A DNA stretch of 64,000 nucleotides from Onchocerca lupi (GCA_028564675.1 JAOVVO010000052.1:155725-219724); one strand, 5' to 3'; numbered from the stretch's first letter, positions 39,806 to 53,358 are shown. A program made the numbers and translations. The notes: generated from the sequence alone by a model not told the origin.

Positions 39806-40274
39806 ATGGAACTGAAGCAACCAATATGTACCTTGTGTAAAGATAAGGATTGCAAAAGCGTAAGTCTAACATTTATTGAAATTCCAAAAATCCCAAAAAA
39901 TGGTAAGCACTGGATAAAACGAACAAGTTTTTTTTTTTTTATTGAAACTAATAATTTTATTTGATTCTCAACAACTTAAACTCGAAAAGACTGGAACTTA
40001 CTTAGTTCTTACCTTATTTACTTCCTAATATTTCTTATTCGTAACTGCATAAACACTAATCTATTATCTTAAGATAATCAATAATGCTGTGCTCGCTCAT
40101 GTCTTCTACTATTTAATAACTAACGAGTTCCTAAATACGAATGAATCCAATTTGTTATCAATTGCAGAGGACGAAATAGCCATGGATTTTAAACACAGTT
40201 GCAATCCCTTAAAAATAAAACGAAAGAAAAACCTAAAACTTCCAGGAGATACAAGCTCACTGAGAGCTAAGTGA
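39806..40274 (+). CDS. Possible tiny two-exon gene encoding a 67-aa Cys/Lys-rich protein (unrecognised)
   Basis: I do not recognise this protein. The plus strand has an acceptor-like TTTCCCAACAG ending at about 39774. Then come an ATG at 39806, exon 1 to 39902, donor G|GTAAGC, a 265-nt intron, acceptor ATTGCAG at 40167, and exon 2 to a TGA at 40272-40274, in phase. The peptide starts MELKQPICTLCKDKDCKSVS and ends in a lysine-rich tail (KIKRKKNLKLPG). Spacing C-x2-C-x4-C, with a later H-x-x-C, could bind a metal ion. Against it: an out-of-frame ATG lies upstream at 39792, a second donor (AGC|GTAAGT) falls inside exon 1, and such chains arise by chance in 14 kb. It would be the only plus-strand gene here. 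Confidence 0.2.
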
Positions 40275-43200
40275 ATTTATGGTAAAAAAATGGAAAAGAA
40301 TAGCAAAAGAGGGTAGTGTATGTAGCTATTAAACTCAAAATTGTATAAGAGACGTGTAGCGAGGGGATTTTGATCTTTTATCATACAAGTAAAGAAAAGT
40401 GGTATTTGGAATAGTTGAAGTCTTTAAGGAATGTTATCATGTTAGTGATCCTTAATTTAGGTTAGCAGGTATGAAATCTTTCAAGTTTTTAGGTAATCAG
40501 GTGATATTGAGTGATATAAAAAAAATCTACTTTTGAAAAATATGGTCATGTTAGAACAATCATGTTTATCAGTTTTTCCAGTCTCATAGAAGATGAGTGG
40601 TAGTAGGAGGTGTTTACCCGGTATCAGGAAAAACAAAAATTTTGAACTCGGAAATTTTTTCCGAACCACATTCCTTCTCCAAACTGAAATAAAAAAGTTG
40701 ATCTTTGTTCCTCAAATCAAAAGAAGAAATGAACAGTTAATATACACTCTTTGACGCGGAACAATATCTGGCAAGAAATTACGCACTCCCTTCCTGATTA
40801 ACTTCATAGTCTGGTTCAACGATATTCCATGTGGCTATCTAAAACTTGGTCATGATGTTTAGCTCACCTTGTCCTATGCGAAGTAAAATTTCCTTTCACT
40901 TTTTCGGAGTTCAACACCAATGAAGCTATCTCTCTTCAGCGCCGTTCTTAAGATGATTTATATGACCTCTTGCTTATTGAAAAACATAACAAGATTTATT
41001 GATTATTGTAATCATAATATCCCCACCACAAATTGTTAGTATTTTGATATTCATTTGATAAGACTATATGTTGCGGATATCACTGAACAATAACTTTTAA
41101 AAGAATAGCTTTTGCATTCCAATCATCTCTACTTAACTTGATAGAGATTACAAAATTATTAGTACAAGTAAATAAAAATTCCATAAAAAAATTATTAATG
41201 GAAAAATAAAATTCGCTGAAATAAAATGATTTATCAAGAATTTGCAACGCAATGTTGATATAGATTAATGGAGATTTCTGCCAGAAAATAAGTATTCAGA
41301 TTAATTAAGCATCCTGACTAAAATTCATATTCCTTGGTCAAAATGCATTTGCTTGAAAAAAAAGTCAGAGATGAAGAAATTTTACCAGACATAAATAGAA
41401 ATTTATTATATGGAATTGATGGAATAAGAATGGAAGGTAAAATTAATAATAGAAAAATAAACATATTTGATGTGACAATTTTCCCGAAATACCGTGCTCT
41501 TTCTGTTAAAGCCAGTAGTTGTTCCCCACAGTTCTCTTTTCAAACAAACGAAAAGGAAAAAAAGTATACAGGAAATGAACGAGAGTCAATAATTTTGAAG
41601 ATAAACATAGAGCGAACGGAATAAATTAGGTCGGTCAAATAGATCAATGATAACATTTGAATAAAACAATTCCAAAAAAGCAACCATGTCGCTGGGCCAA
41701 CTTCTATATACGAACATTCCTAACAGTACTAACCTACTAAATATTCCAATCTATGGTTACAGGGAAATTTCAACCAATATATCCACAGCTTAATATACAA
41801 CTAGGCCCACTGCCAAATATAATAACATTTCCATATGAAATCAAGTGTTGGAACTGGAATTTAAATTTGGGAGCAATCGAAAAATTGATTTTATTCATTG
41901 CAAAAGAGTACGTAAGTAACGGAAATATGTTTCTGACAATGTTTTTAAACCAGTGATATTATTTATGATTTATCATTTGCAAATTATGTTTTCAGTATAT
42001 CTCAAAAACGAAGAAATTCCTGATTTTTGTAAAATCCCAATGGAAAGTATGGTACTAACGAGCTAATATCAATAATTAGTTACCCCAATTGCATATTTCA
42101 GTGTCGCTCTAGGTTTATTTTTTCTTTTTTATTATACAAATTAATTCACAAAAACTACATTCCGATTCCTGTTCCTAATGGAACCAGAAAACTGCTCTTA
42201 CTAAAGAATGTATGATACAATATAAAACATACCTATTAGATAAGAAGTGTCTGATAAGCAGCAACAGACCTTAATAGACCGTATATTGCTACAGAAAGAC
42301 GAATTAAAAATTTCTGTAAATAATATCAGAAAAATAAAAGCAAAAAAAATGATACAATATAACATTGCTCTTTTACTCTAAAAGAGAATTAATAAATACA
42401 GAATGACTCTTCCATATGATAATAGTATCTGAACTACTAATAAGACACTACTATACTCCCTTGGAATGGTCAGTTCATTTTTCTTTTGAATGTTTGACCG
42501 AAATTTGGCATATTTCTGCAAAATTTTTTCATATATGATTAAAACTGAAAATTGACTAAATCTTATAGCACAAATTCAAAAACTTTCATTTTTATAGACA
42601 AACCATTAACAGTGTTAAGTTGAAAAGCTGATGAAACAGCTACAGCAAAATAAACGAAATAAGACAATAGGACACTATGCTTAATCAGAAAATTTTAAAT
42701 AATGAATATTAAAAAATGCTGATATCCGCACGTCAATTAATAAAATAGTATTATCAGGAAAATCCCAAAAATCAGAAAAAAAAAGAAAAATATCAGAAAA
42801 ATTTTTGGAGAATTCCAATTTATATAAAAATCGTTAATTCATTCCAGCACTTTTTTGATGTTCAATGTAAAGGACGAAATTTAATGTGGTTCAATATAAT
42901 TAATACCACAAATTCTCAATCAATCCTCTAAACCAAATAAACAAAAAATGGTGCACATAAAAACGGAAAAACTGTTCGGCAAGAATTTTTCTTGTGCTGA
43001 AAAGTGAGCCGTCGATGATTAATCAGTGCGATGTGTGCCCCATCATCTTCCCTCTCAATTATCTGCTATTTATAACACTCAACGCTATATTCCTTGCATA
43101 TAACATGCTTTTTCATTGACTTCAATTATTCATAAAATGAGAGAATTAAATTTCCCAAAAATTTCTTCAGAAACATTTATTCCCCTTTAGAACAAAAGAT

Positions 43201-44300
43201 TTCTCAATATGGAGAAATTTGAGGGCGTTGTACTACTATTCATACGAATGAAATAAATACTTTAAAAAAAGATTCGGAACAAGTGAAAACAAAAAAGAAC
43301 GTTTAGTCGGAAGATAACTTCCATTGGTTGTTATTCCACTAATTAATTTTGCTACGCAATTTAGACTTTGAACTAACCGTACGTAGTTCGCACTGCAACA
43401 AACGTTTTCAATTTCAGTACACACATACATAATGGAATGATAAGCAACGTTATCATTTCTTGCTGATTGATTGTTTTCATATCAAAATTCGTAAAGAAAG
43501 CATGTAACTATGATATGGCAGCAGTACACACTGTGGTCCAATCAAATCTAACCAAATCAAATGGATGGTAACGGGTAAGGCACGCAGGATGGATAGGACA
43601 AGACAAAGTATTTCAATCAATTTATCGCGCACAACTCTACACGACACTCCTGCAAGGTATGACAACGCCATGTCATCATCAGAGCAGGTGAGGAAGAGAT
43701 TGGAGTGCAACAATCACTCAATCGCATCTGTTCACAGCAAGAAAATTCGGCTTAATCTGTGCCCTGTCAACGTGTAATCAATGATAAGAAGAGGGAAAGC
43801 AGCTTATCCTAATTTTGAGACAGAGATAGTCTTCTATCGCAAAGAAACATACATGTAATCATCATTGGTAAGCCGAGTGGAACAACATGAAACTGGACTA
43901 ATTGAGAGATAATCAAATCCTACTTTAATCTAAAATTTACATTTCAGGATTTGACCCCGGATGACCTCCGACACACCAGTCCTCGAACTGACTCCAGCGC
44001 AAGCAAGAGAGAGAAGCAAGACTTGAAGCTGTACATGTAAAGAGACATCAGTGTGGGACCGTTCATGCTCTACAAGTCCGAGCCCTCCCTCCCCTTCGCG
44101 CCAAAGCGATGTGTCCTCTGGTAAAGAGCCACAATCACTTTCCCATAAAACACTCTATATTCCTCCTTCTCCTACCCATACTCGGTCATTATTCTCACTT
44201 TTCATCTCTCTTTCTCCGCTTCTACCGTACATCTTGCAAAAAAAGGCGCGGAGAGTCACGAAATTGACAGTGCAAATAGTCAGAGAATAAGCACAATACA

Positions 44301-44450
44301 TACAGAAATAAATACTTTCACATAAGCACATACATATTTGCACGTACACCCACATGTACACCTACATACTCATACATCTACGTTCACATACACACCTACA
44401 CATGCATTCACATACACACCTACATTTACCCACACAGACACAAGTGTATA
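44301..44450. repeat. CA-rich degenerate repeat (CACATACACACCTA-like units)
   Basis: Repeated cacatacacacctaca units with drift over about 150 bp, resembling the tract at 541-610. Confidence 0.8.
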
Positions 44451-47400
44451 TCCACATATAGTATAAAAAAAAATTTGGACATGAATGGACTTAAGTGTGC
44501 AAATCACAACAATTTAAATCACATTTGAAACAAAATTGATTTCAGTCTATCAGACATGAAAATGTTGATGAATGAATAAATGGAGAACCTGAAGTTGACC
44601 TCACACCATTGGGGAAAAGTTTTGACCTTTCCTAATGGTAAGATCTTCTTGAGTAGTTGTCGCACGATGCGAAATGCGACGGAATATTTGGACCATGTAA
44701 GTTATTTTGTTGTGTGATAATTGAACAGCAAGAAAAAGAGACGACACATTCAATTCTTTCGAGAATCTAGAAATTCAAGAATTAATGCAGACGTGAGAAA
44801 TAACGCGTGGAGACGTGAACTTTTAATCTATGAAGAAGTTAGTAAGGAGACATAGTCCTCCCCAACCGACTGGTATGCTGAGTGTGAATTACGAACTGAG
44901 GTCAATAAGTTCCTTGAAAAATGACCTTTTTTTGTTGTGCAGATAGAGTGACTGAGAAAGTGGACGAGTTTTGAAGAGAAAGCATCGAGGAAGAGTTCTT
45001 CGTTTCCCTAATCTTTTCCCTCCTTTTCCTCCTTTCCCATCAGTTATTTCTTTCTCTTCCCATTCCTGTTTCATCAAATACTTAAAATGCTTTCATTTCA
45101 GTAATTTTTCTATAACTTCGGTGACAAAAGGACAAATATGCTGGAAAAGGACAGGTGTCTTATCTGAACTAATCCATCGTTCAAGTCTTTATCGATTCAT
45201 CAAATGATTTCCCACATTGAACTCAAAAAAATTTTTTTCGAAATTCTAATTGATCGAGCAGAGAAGATGTTTGCTGGATGGCAATTTTCAGCGCGAGCTC
45301 TATGCATATTTCTCTTGAATTACAATGGATTTTTTTTGTAATAAAAAACAAGCAATGGACTTTTCGCAATAATTTTAGGCGAAATGGACGATATAAGTAA
45401 TGAGTCATTTTATGTCATTCAAAGAAAGTTTTTTTTCCAAAAAATATAAAAATAATGCGAATTTAAAATAGCATAGGCCTAAAAGTTATGATTTCTCAAC
45501 AATTTTACATTTTTAGAATACATTTAGAAATGACACGACAAATAATCAGTGACTAACGGTCCTATATATCCAGCCATTGTCCAACAAGGTTTGATGACAT
45601 TGAATGAAAAGAATTTGAAAGGCAAATTTAAAATCGTTTAGTGATACTTTTTCAAAGCTTTGAAATGCATAAAAATTCATGAATCACAAATAATTTCATT
45701 CATTCCTTCCCTTTCTGCCAACTCATCGTTGTCTCATTGCCATCATTATCACTGTATCAATATATCAACAACGTAGGATAGAGGAGGAATGGGACGGGGA
45801 ATAAGCAATAGAAGCATTCTGTTATCGAGAAAGGTGATGATGTAATGTTTGATGTTAGCGAAAAGTGCTTTTTCTTCTTATTTTTACTTCCTCCATTTTA
45901 GTGTTAACTTTGCAAAAATCATGAAAATGCTCCTTTAAAGTTGTAATCTTCGTCCTGCTTTCCTCTTTGTAAAATGTTCAAATCGATGGACATAATATCA
46001 TCAATAATTTGCATTTTCAATGCACAAAATTAAAGAATATAAAACTATTTTATAAATTATACCACAATTCTTTCTTTCTTAGCATATAAACTATTATAGA
46101 AATCAATCAAACACGAAATTGAGAAAATACTTTAACAACAAGAATGTTTCAAACGTTAAAATCAATAAATTTTCCACTATATACTACTTCAACAATATGA
46201 TTATATTCACGAGATTCTAGAAGATAAATTAATGTAGCAGCGCAAAGAAAAGCAGTACAAATATAATTAAAAACCGGTACTGCTTTAATTTACTGCAATA
46301 AGTTAACTAATTCTGAAATTGAAGAGGATTTGTTGCTAACTTGATATTCAAAGAATTTTAAAGGTTTTTATGTCTACCTATTTTCCTATTTTTTTATTTT
46401 CTTCTAATCAGAATTAGAAGTTAGAATAACTTTGCAGATTTAAAGTGATAACGGTATGATATATCCATCAGTAACTGTATTAAATGAAAACAGTATGACA
46501 AAAAATATTAGTTTTAAGTTATTTTCTTGTAGTTTTTTCAAATTCCTTGATCAGAAGTTAGGATTGATCTTTAAAAAAATCTTCGAAATGAGAAAAATAA
46601 GAGTATTCTCACCTACCCTACTTTTCAAAACGATATCTTAGGCTTCATTAATGTTAAATCAACACAAGAAGTTGAGTTCCTCCAGCACCATTATAAATCC
46701 TAAAATCGCTTCTGTGATAAGCAAAGTATTGTTAATGTTCTTTGCAAGGTGGTTTTCACGAAAAAACAGATAAACTGTGGAGACGCAGCTCTCTGGGAAT
46801 AAGAACTTTGAAGGCGTGCTCAACTTTGCGTTGCTGATATATATCATTTTTGCAGGAAAGAAAAGGTTGATAAGAAGATTGAATTGTATTCTTAAAATGG
46901 AATTCAACATTGGAAGTTATTTTCAAGTAAAACCACTTCAATAAACGATCGTACTTGACAAGACTTCTTACCTTCTGCTAATGACAGCTACAAAATGAAA
47001 GACAAGAAAAATTATGGAAGCAAAAGCATTTAGCAATGAAACACATAACTTCTCATGCTTCATCGTAGATAAGTTTTTATGGAGCCTCTCTTGTGCCGAT
47101 GTTTTTTGGTCAGCATTGTTCGGAATTGTTTGACAAAAGAAGAAGTAATAAAATAGCAAACGTAACTTTTTGCTTTCGAAAGTCTATAGAGAAATGTCCA
47201 AAAATCAACCACTTAAGCTTTGCATAATTGTATTCTAGATGTTTTAAACATATTTACATTGCTTGGAATTATCGTTTCCATCGTTTCCTCAACAATCAAA
47301 ATACAAGTAGTGTGAGCATGGTCGCATCGGAATTCGAATTCCACGAGACGTCCGCAAGATGTCACCAAACCATTTTATTTAGCACTGGCTGAGCTACAAA

Positions 47401-49209
47401 TAACTTCAAAAAATATTCAACGTGAAAAATCAATCCTCGATAAGATTAACCGTTGCAAATATAATTTCAAAAAAATCTGTAACTACTGGTTAATTTTCAT
47501 AAAGGTTCAACTTTAATTGATGCCTTTTGATCAATAAACATGCTAAGCATGAAATAAATCGACCAGCAAAATAATCATCTTCAATGGATTTCTATTCTTT
47601 TCAAATCAAAGGAAGAGTTATTGAATTCAGGCTACTTTAATTGTAATTCAAAAATTGCAAAGATGAATAAAACTGTTAGACTGAATGTAATTAACATACT
47701 GAAATGATTCGGAATCTTTTTTATTGATATATCAAACGAAATTCAAATTTAAGTTTCACGTCCAATTTCATCAAAAATCTTGCTAATGGAAAATATAGTT
47801 ACTCCAAATAAGCACATTTTTTGCAGTGACAATTATCATAGAAAGTTTTTATCACCACAAAAAGCATTTTATTGTAACAACTAGCGCGAATCCTTATCGA
47901 CTTCTGAAAAAAAAGCAAGTAGGCCAATTTCAAAATTGTTAGACTTTATAAGAATTGAATTTACATTTAAATGAGTGATCTAAACAGCCTGCAATTTTTT
48001 TTTTTTTTTTTTAGCATTTTTTCCGTATAGCAGAAATCAGTTATTCAGCCCATGTTGATAACGTGGAGAATGCAATTAATTAAAAATAGAAACAAGGTTT
48101 TTTTGGCTTCTATTTGCTTTGAGCTTGATTTAGTTATGAATCGTCAAGTTTTCTCGAGCTTACATCCTTTCTTCTTCTTAGCTTTCCTATCCTTTCACAA
48201 CATAAGATTCCAATACTATCATCGTAAGCTTTATTAAATATGCTCAATTGATAAACTATCTGAAATATCTGAAATCTTGTAAAACTTCCATATCATTGAT
48301 GCTCTCACTGAATTTAATTCAGCAGAATTTATTAGATATCACAAAATAATAATAAACGTGTTGTGAAACATGCAATGAAAACATAGCACCAATATACATA
48401 ACCAAAATTTATTGCCAGAATAAATTATCAAAATTAACTTTTCTTCTTCAGACTTTCTCAAACGTATCACAAATTATTTGGACTATGAGTATTCCAAAAC
48501 TTATAAAACTAACGAAATTAACTATCAAACAATGAAACAATTTTTCCTCCTTTCCCATCCATGGAAAAAATCATTTTTGATATTTTTGTCGAAGTGATAT
48601 TTTTGCAATGCGGATTTAAAACGGAAAAATTATTAAAACTTTGAAAGATTTTTTAACTCTCTCAATCATTGAAATAAAATAAAGAAGAGAGAAGAATTGT
48701 ATAATGCACCATTGCAAGCTGCTAAAGTAAAAAAGCTAACAAAATAAAAATAAGCAAGTAACGACGGCAGTGACTGGAAAGAAATAAAAAATTACTGAAA
48801 GATGAGAAAAGTTTTTGTTAACCAAATTTGCTAAAGCGATTTAAATAAATAATAAAGGGATCATCAATTATAAGGGTAAGCAAAAAATATTTTGCAATAG
48901 ACTGACTATTTAGGATTCATCTTTTTTCCAAAAAAAAAAAAAAAATTTTTTCCCTTTTTTCTTTTTAAAAAACTTTTTCCCTTTTCCAAATTCATGCATT
49001 CTAGAAAAATTAGTATTTTCTACACCATTCTCTCTGTCTTCTAGAGATAGATTAGGACAATCAATGGTGTTTCTAAAGATGACAAATTTATTTCAGATGT
49101 TCTAATCTAAAATATTAAAAATTATAAACAGCGAAAGACTACACATAACTTTTATTTTACTTGAGAAACAACTGAAGTAATAACAACTTAAGTCTCAATT
49201 ACAATTTAC

Positions 49210-52085
49210 TTACACAAACTGTGGAGTACTAGTAACTTGCTCATTCTCTCCTCCGAGCTTACTATAGCCGGCAATAAGTGGCAAATGTCGCAATTTAATA
49301 CGATTGCGATAAATGCGAGAAAAAATCATAGCTGCACAGAGTAGTACAACAAACAAAGCCCAGTATACAAACTGATGGTTACTTTTGCATGCAAAATCAG
49401 AAATCTCGAAGATATTTTGACCTTTGCGCGATTCCGGTGCAGCACAGATAGCATAACCCTGGAAATGGATATATTCAGTCAAACACGGAAACCAAAAAAA
49501 TATTGTTTGTTATGGAGAGCCAGAAACAATGATCAAATGAATCAAGAAAATGATTCAGCGAATCCAAAACAAAAAGCATAACTGCTTGTCAATGAAATAG
49601 TTTATAAAATATGGTGGACTATTTTGATAGTAGATAAATGAAGCAGAAGATCTCGAATTTGCTCCGTGAAATCAATATGCAAATAAATTTACTTGATTGA
49701 GGGAAGATGTCGGACTTCTCGATAGTTCTTTGACTGCTGGCATGATATCGCAATCACAATTCAGAGGATTTGAAGAAATATCAACCGTTGTTAGACTGGA
49801 AAGAGTTTCCCAAAGACGAGTAGATATTGTAGAAAATTCGTTTTCGGAAAGATCCAACACAATAAGATTTTGTAAGCAACCCGAATTAACGTAGAATTTT
49901 CTAATCTTATTACCGGACAGATGTAATCGAATCAGGCCATTTAACTAAAATGAAAAATTATCAATATTCATAATGACAAAGTTGCCACAATCAAGTCAAC
50001 TTCAACATCTTATATTTATATAAGCACATCAAATATTAACTTTCATCAAAATTTACTAAACTACCTAGAACATTGTTAATGAATCGATAACTTGTACAAT
50101 AGCCATGAACCGATATGTACCCAAAAGATAAAAACTGCAAATTATAAAATGAAATTAAAATTTTTACTTGCACACTTTACTTTATCAATTAAAATTACCT
50201 TGCAAAATGTTTCAGGTAATATTTCGATAAGACCATTGTCACGCACAATTAGTTCCTGTAAATCATTAAATTCATTTACAGAGTTAGCAAATATACTAGC
50301 CAACAAGCGCGATCGTTCAGCAAGTGATACTGATGATGAGAAAAGATTCGATATATCCAGAACTCGCAAACGTATATTCCACCTGAAAATAAGAAAAGGA
50401 GCCATGAGCAAATATAAGATATATAAGCACAGAGGAAAAGTTTCTTTACGAGAAATAAGCATATTGTCTTAATTTCTACTTTCCACACTCAAACTACATC
50501 GTTACATCATTTTTTGGAAGCATTCTCATCAGACTGTCAAGTTTCTAACCCTTCTTCGAGACGAAAAATCAAACTTAGTTTATTTTTTTTTCTTGTATTA
50601 CAAAGTGTAATTTTCATGTGCTATAAAAAGATTTGATAGAAGAAAGAGGAAACTTAAATTTAATATTAACGACTGAAAACCAAATAAATATGTGTGCTTA
50701 AGCATCAAAGTATTGCACTTTTCAAAATTCGGATAAGTTTTCTTATGGAAGATTGCAAAGAAATAACAGGCTTTATGTGCTTACATTAGAACTACGTAGA
50801 ATGATTATTAAAATTTTAAAGATTCTAATTTTAAAAGTGGCATTTTATGATGAAGATACAAATCTCTATCATAAAATGCCACTGTTAAACTTATATAATT
50901 ATTGATTTTACTAATCTCAAAAATTCAATTTAAAAAAAAAAAAAAAGAAAAAAAAAGGAAAAATCATCTAAAGTCTTTAATCAGCTGTCAAAGAAATGGA
51001 AAATCAAAGTTAAAAGAAAGCAAATTAGTAATTTTTTTTCTGCTATAAATATAATGGGACAAAGCAAAATATCACATTTTATATAGAGGAAATGATCTGA
51101 ATTACAGTAATAAATGCAATTTTTTATTTTTAATCACCTTTCTCGGTTTTATCTAACTTTCAAAGATGAAATCTATGCGAAGAGTGAAACTTTATGTTGC
51201 AAGTATATAGACATTTATATTTAAACTGTTCCTTGAATTGATTGAATTCAATTTCAAGTAAATAAAACTCATTTTTCATCACTGAAATTTTTATTCGTCT
51301 AGAATAATTATGTTGTGGAAATGAGAAGGATTTGGAATTGAATGAGTGATGATTAATGGCAAATGAAATGACACTTTTAGTAATCTAAAATTAATCCTTT
51401 CCAATCCGAGAAAATAAATGAATTCATTCAATCCAAATAGGGCAGATATAGACGAAATAAATAGTTGCAACGAATATTCTTGAAATCTAGAAAGATTATT
51501 AATTCAAGACTTGTTCCTACACAATCATGAGGAGAAAATTTTGAAATTTCTAGGAATTCTTGAAATATTTTTGTCAGATTCATAAAAGATCGGGATATTA
51601 TTCAAGTTGTGGAACGAAAGGAAGTTCTATTTGGTATTTCAGAATGAATTTGTTAGCAAAGAAAAGTGCAAAAAAGAAAAAAGAATTGACCGGAATGGAT
51701 CAGCACCGATTCGTTCAATTGCATTATCATGAAGATAGAAATATTCCACTGCCGGTAATCCACGAAAAGTGTACGAATCGATGGAACTGATAGCATTGTG
51801 AGACAAATTAACAAAGGAAACATAACGATTAGTGACATTAACACCGAAAATATTCGAGCCAGCCAAATCACCAATGTTATTCCCAGTGATGGCAATAGTA
51901 TCCAGATCCGGATATGCTTCCGGACGCACGTTCACGAACATTCCACTACCTTGAATCTTTGTATGACGACATTCTACGGTGGTCTTGTTACAGTGACATA
52001 ACCGTGGACAGTCCACGTCAAATTGACTTCGTTGAGCATTTACAACCAGAAAGAGCAGAAATACGCAGATTCTGAAGGCAGGCAT
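49210..52085 (-). CDS. Leucine-rich-repeat type I membrane protein, trophoblast glycoprotein (TPBG/5T4)-like
   Basis: A cell-surface LRR protein, probably a receptor or Wnt-pathway modulator if TPBG-like. Four exons in phase: 51691-52085, 50199-50382, 49693-49944, 49210-49458 (359 aa). MPAFRICVFLLFLVVNAQ is a signal peptide. The LRRNT cap is CPRLCHCNKTTVEC. LRRs follow (YVSFVNLSHNAISSIDSYTF, AVEYFYLHDNAIERI, LQELIVRDNGLIEILPETF, LIRLHLSGNKI, LIVLDLSENEFSTI). The LRRCT cap carries four cysteines (NPLNCDCD, ICAAPES, FACKSN). Then comes a transmembrane helix (FVYWALFVVLLCAAMIF) and a ~35-residue tail. The order and the CAAPES-like spacing before the helix resemble TPBG, with moderate confidence. 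The stop overlaps a perfect donor (GT|GTAAGT), so a further tail exon is possible. Exon 1 uses donor CG|GTCAAT. Confidence 0.85.
50830..50889. ncRNA. Candidate intronic hairpin in the LRR gene (22-bp stem, perfect 16-bp core)
   Basis: AGTGGCATTTTATGAT at 50836-50851 is the exact reverse complement of 50868-50883. Pairing extends outward to 50830/50889 with one mismatch. Inward it passes one G:U and one mismatch to three more pairs and a TACAAA loop. The whole is a roughly 60-nt hairpin of miRNA-precursor dimensions in the 1.3-kb intron between exons 1 and 2. A palindromic repeat is the alternative. Confidence 0.4.
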
Positions 52086-52092
52086 TGTAGCA

Positions 52093-52125
52093 GTCTGTAG
52101 AACTACGCTGAAGTTATTATAAAAG
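52093..52125 (-). promoter_or_regulatory. Candidate acceptor sites before the LRR gene
   Basis: Minus-strand TTATAATAACTTCAG ends just before 52107, leaving a 21-nt leader; a second AG (TTCTACAG) follows 13 nt later. Both lie immediately upstream of the ATG at 52085. Confidence 0.45.
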
Positions 52126-53358
52126 TAAAGGGAAGAGGAGTTCGATTACATTTAAGGTTGGTCGCCTCGTCGTACTGATTGATCGATGGCTGGGTTAGAA
52201 TTCGATTCTGGTGATCGAAGGAGGAGAAGCGGAAGAAGGATTGAAGAAACGTATAAGAAAGGGTCCGTGGGGTTGAACCCTCTTGCCTCTGTTATTTCTC
52301 TTCCTATCCATTATTCAGATTCGGTTCATATCAATCTCCGTTCTGTTCTACTCTATTCCTATTCCTACAACTTCTTGCAGCTCGCTGTTCTCAATACTCG
52401 TATTGCATTCAAGGACTTGCAGCTGCATCTCTCTATGTCTCCGAATCTTGTTCTATTTGATATTTAAAAAGCGAACAGTTTGCATTTCACTCTCCAATTT
52501 CTGAAGTATCAGAGATTTGAGAGGATGAGAAAGAACTGGATCTTATCTCATCCAACTTTAGTGTTTCGAAAAGAACTGATGATAAGATGACACCGACCGT
52601 ACAATTTTTCATCGCACTCAGGAAATTCCATTTGTTTGTTTCAGGCTTTTTTTATTTACTCAATTAGTTCCCGAAAAAGTTACTTTCCAGTTTGCTGTAG
52701 TTTTTCTGAACATCCACTGCTATGCTACCATATCATTTCCTCACTTCTAATCTGATGACTAATTTACATTGTAATTAATATGACTCAAATCAGAGATTAT
52801 TAGAGATGATAAATCGAAAGGAAAGTCTTTGCCCTAGAATATCGCAACTACCTATATTTGACAGGAAATCAATTTTTAAAATAAGTTAGAAGTGAAACAT
52901 CCTGATAATCTCCTATATAAACATTCCTTTTCAGCACTGGTTCATTTGTGTTAGTATTGCTAGCTGAATGAGAACATAGACAGGACATAACAAAAAATAA
53001 AACTTTTATGAAATTAGCTGGTAATATTCAATAAAGCAATAGTGAACCATAAATTTACAGCACGTCGATGTTAAACTTTCGAATCTACAGTAAACAAGTA
53101 AGTGACAAGCGTAGCTTGAAGAAAGTGAGGCTTAAAAATCATTGCAAAATAAGATTAACTTGAAACAATATCACGGTTCAACTTAAAATGGTAACTGATG
53201 CAATTTAATATGTAAATTTTGTCTCACCAATTTCTTTGGAAATATAAAATCGAAATTCGTTGTGAATTTTCGATTCTGCCTTTATAAAGTATTATAAAGT
53301 ACAGCCTTTGGTTTCTCAAAGAGTACATAAAATGAAATAGACACTGAACATGTTCATG
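52126..53358. other. Spacer between the LRR gene start and the palmitoyltransferase stop
   Basis: 1.2 kb, no supported exon; open frames at 52186-52504 on the plus strand lack any domain or splice context. Confidence 0.6.

Larger units (their letters stand above)
35043..49209. other. 14-kb spacer between erm-1 and the LRR gene
   Basis: Strongly AT-rich, with no recognisable conserved coding exon on either strand. Contents seen: one weak two-exon candidate gene at 39806-40274, a CA-rich tract at 44301-44450, a less AT-rich island with a 14-bp palindrome near 47320-47400, and a homopolymer run near 48931-48955. Open frames at 36445-36726, 41334-41624 and 43565-43777 (plus strand) show no domain or splice support. 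The erm-1 upstream regulatory sequence should lie at its left end. Confidence 0.55.

Noticed and set aside
41334..41624. 96-aa plus-strand open frame
   Set aside because: No domain, biased towards AT-rich codons, and no acceptor or conserved context; likely a chance frame.
47325..47375. Possible tRNA from the GGAATTCGAATTCC block
   Set aside because: Loop placement TTCGAAT is plausible, but flanking 5-bp stems mismatch and no D or anticodon arm is found; kept only as a palindrome.
50092..50472. 126-aa plus-strand open frame
   Set aside because: It is antisense to exon 2 of the LRR gene, which has clear repeats and phased splice sites; no domain in the plus frame.
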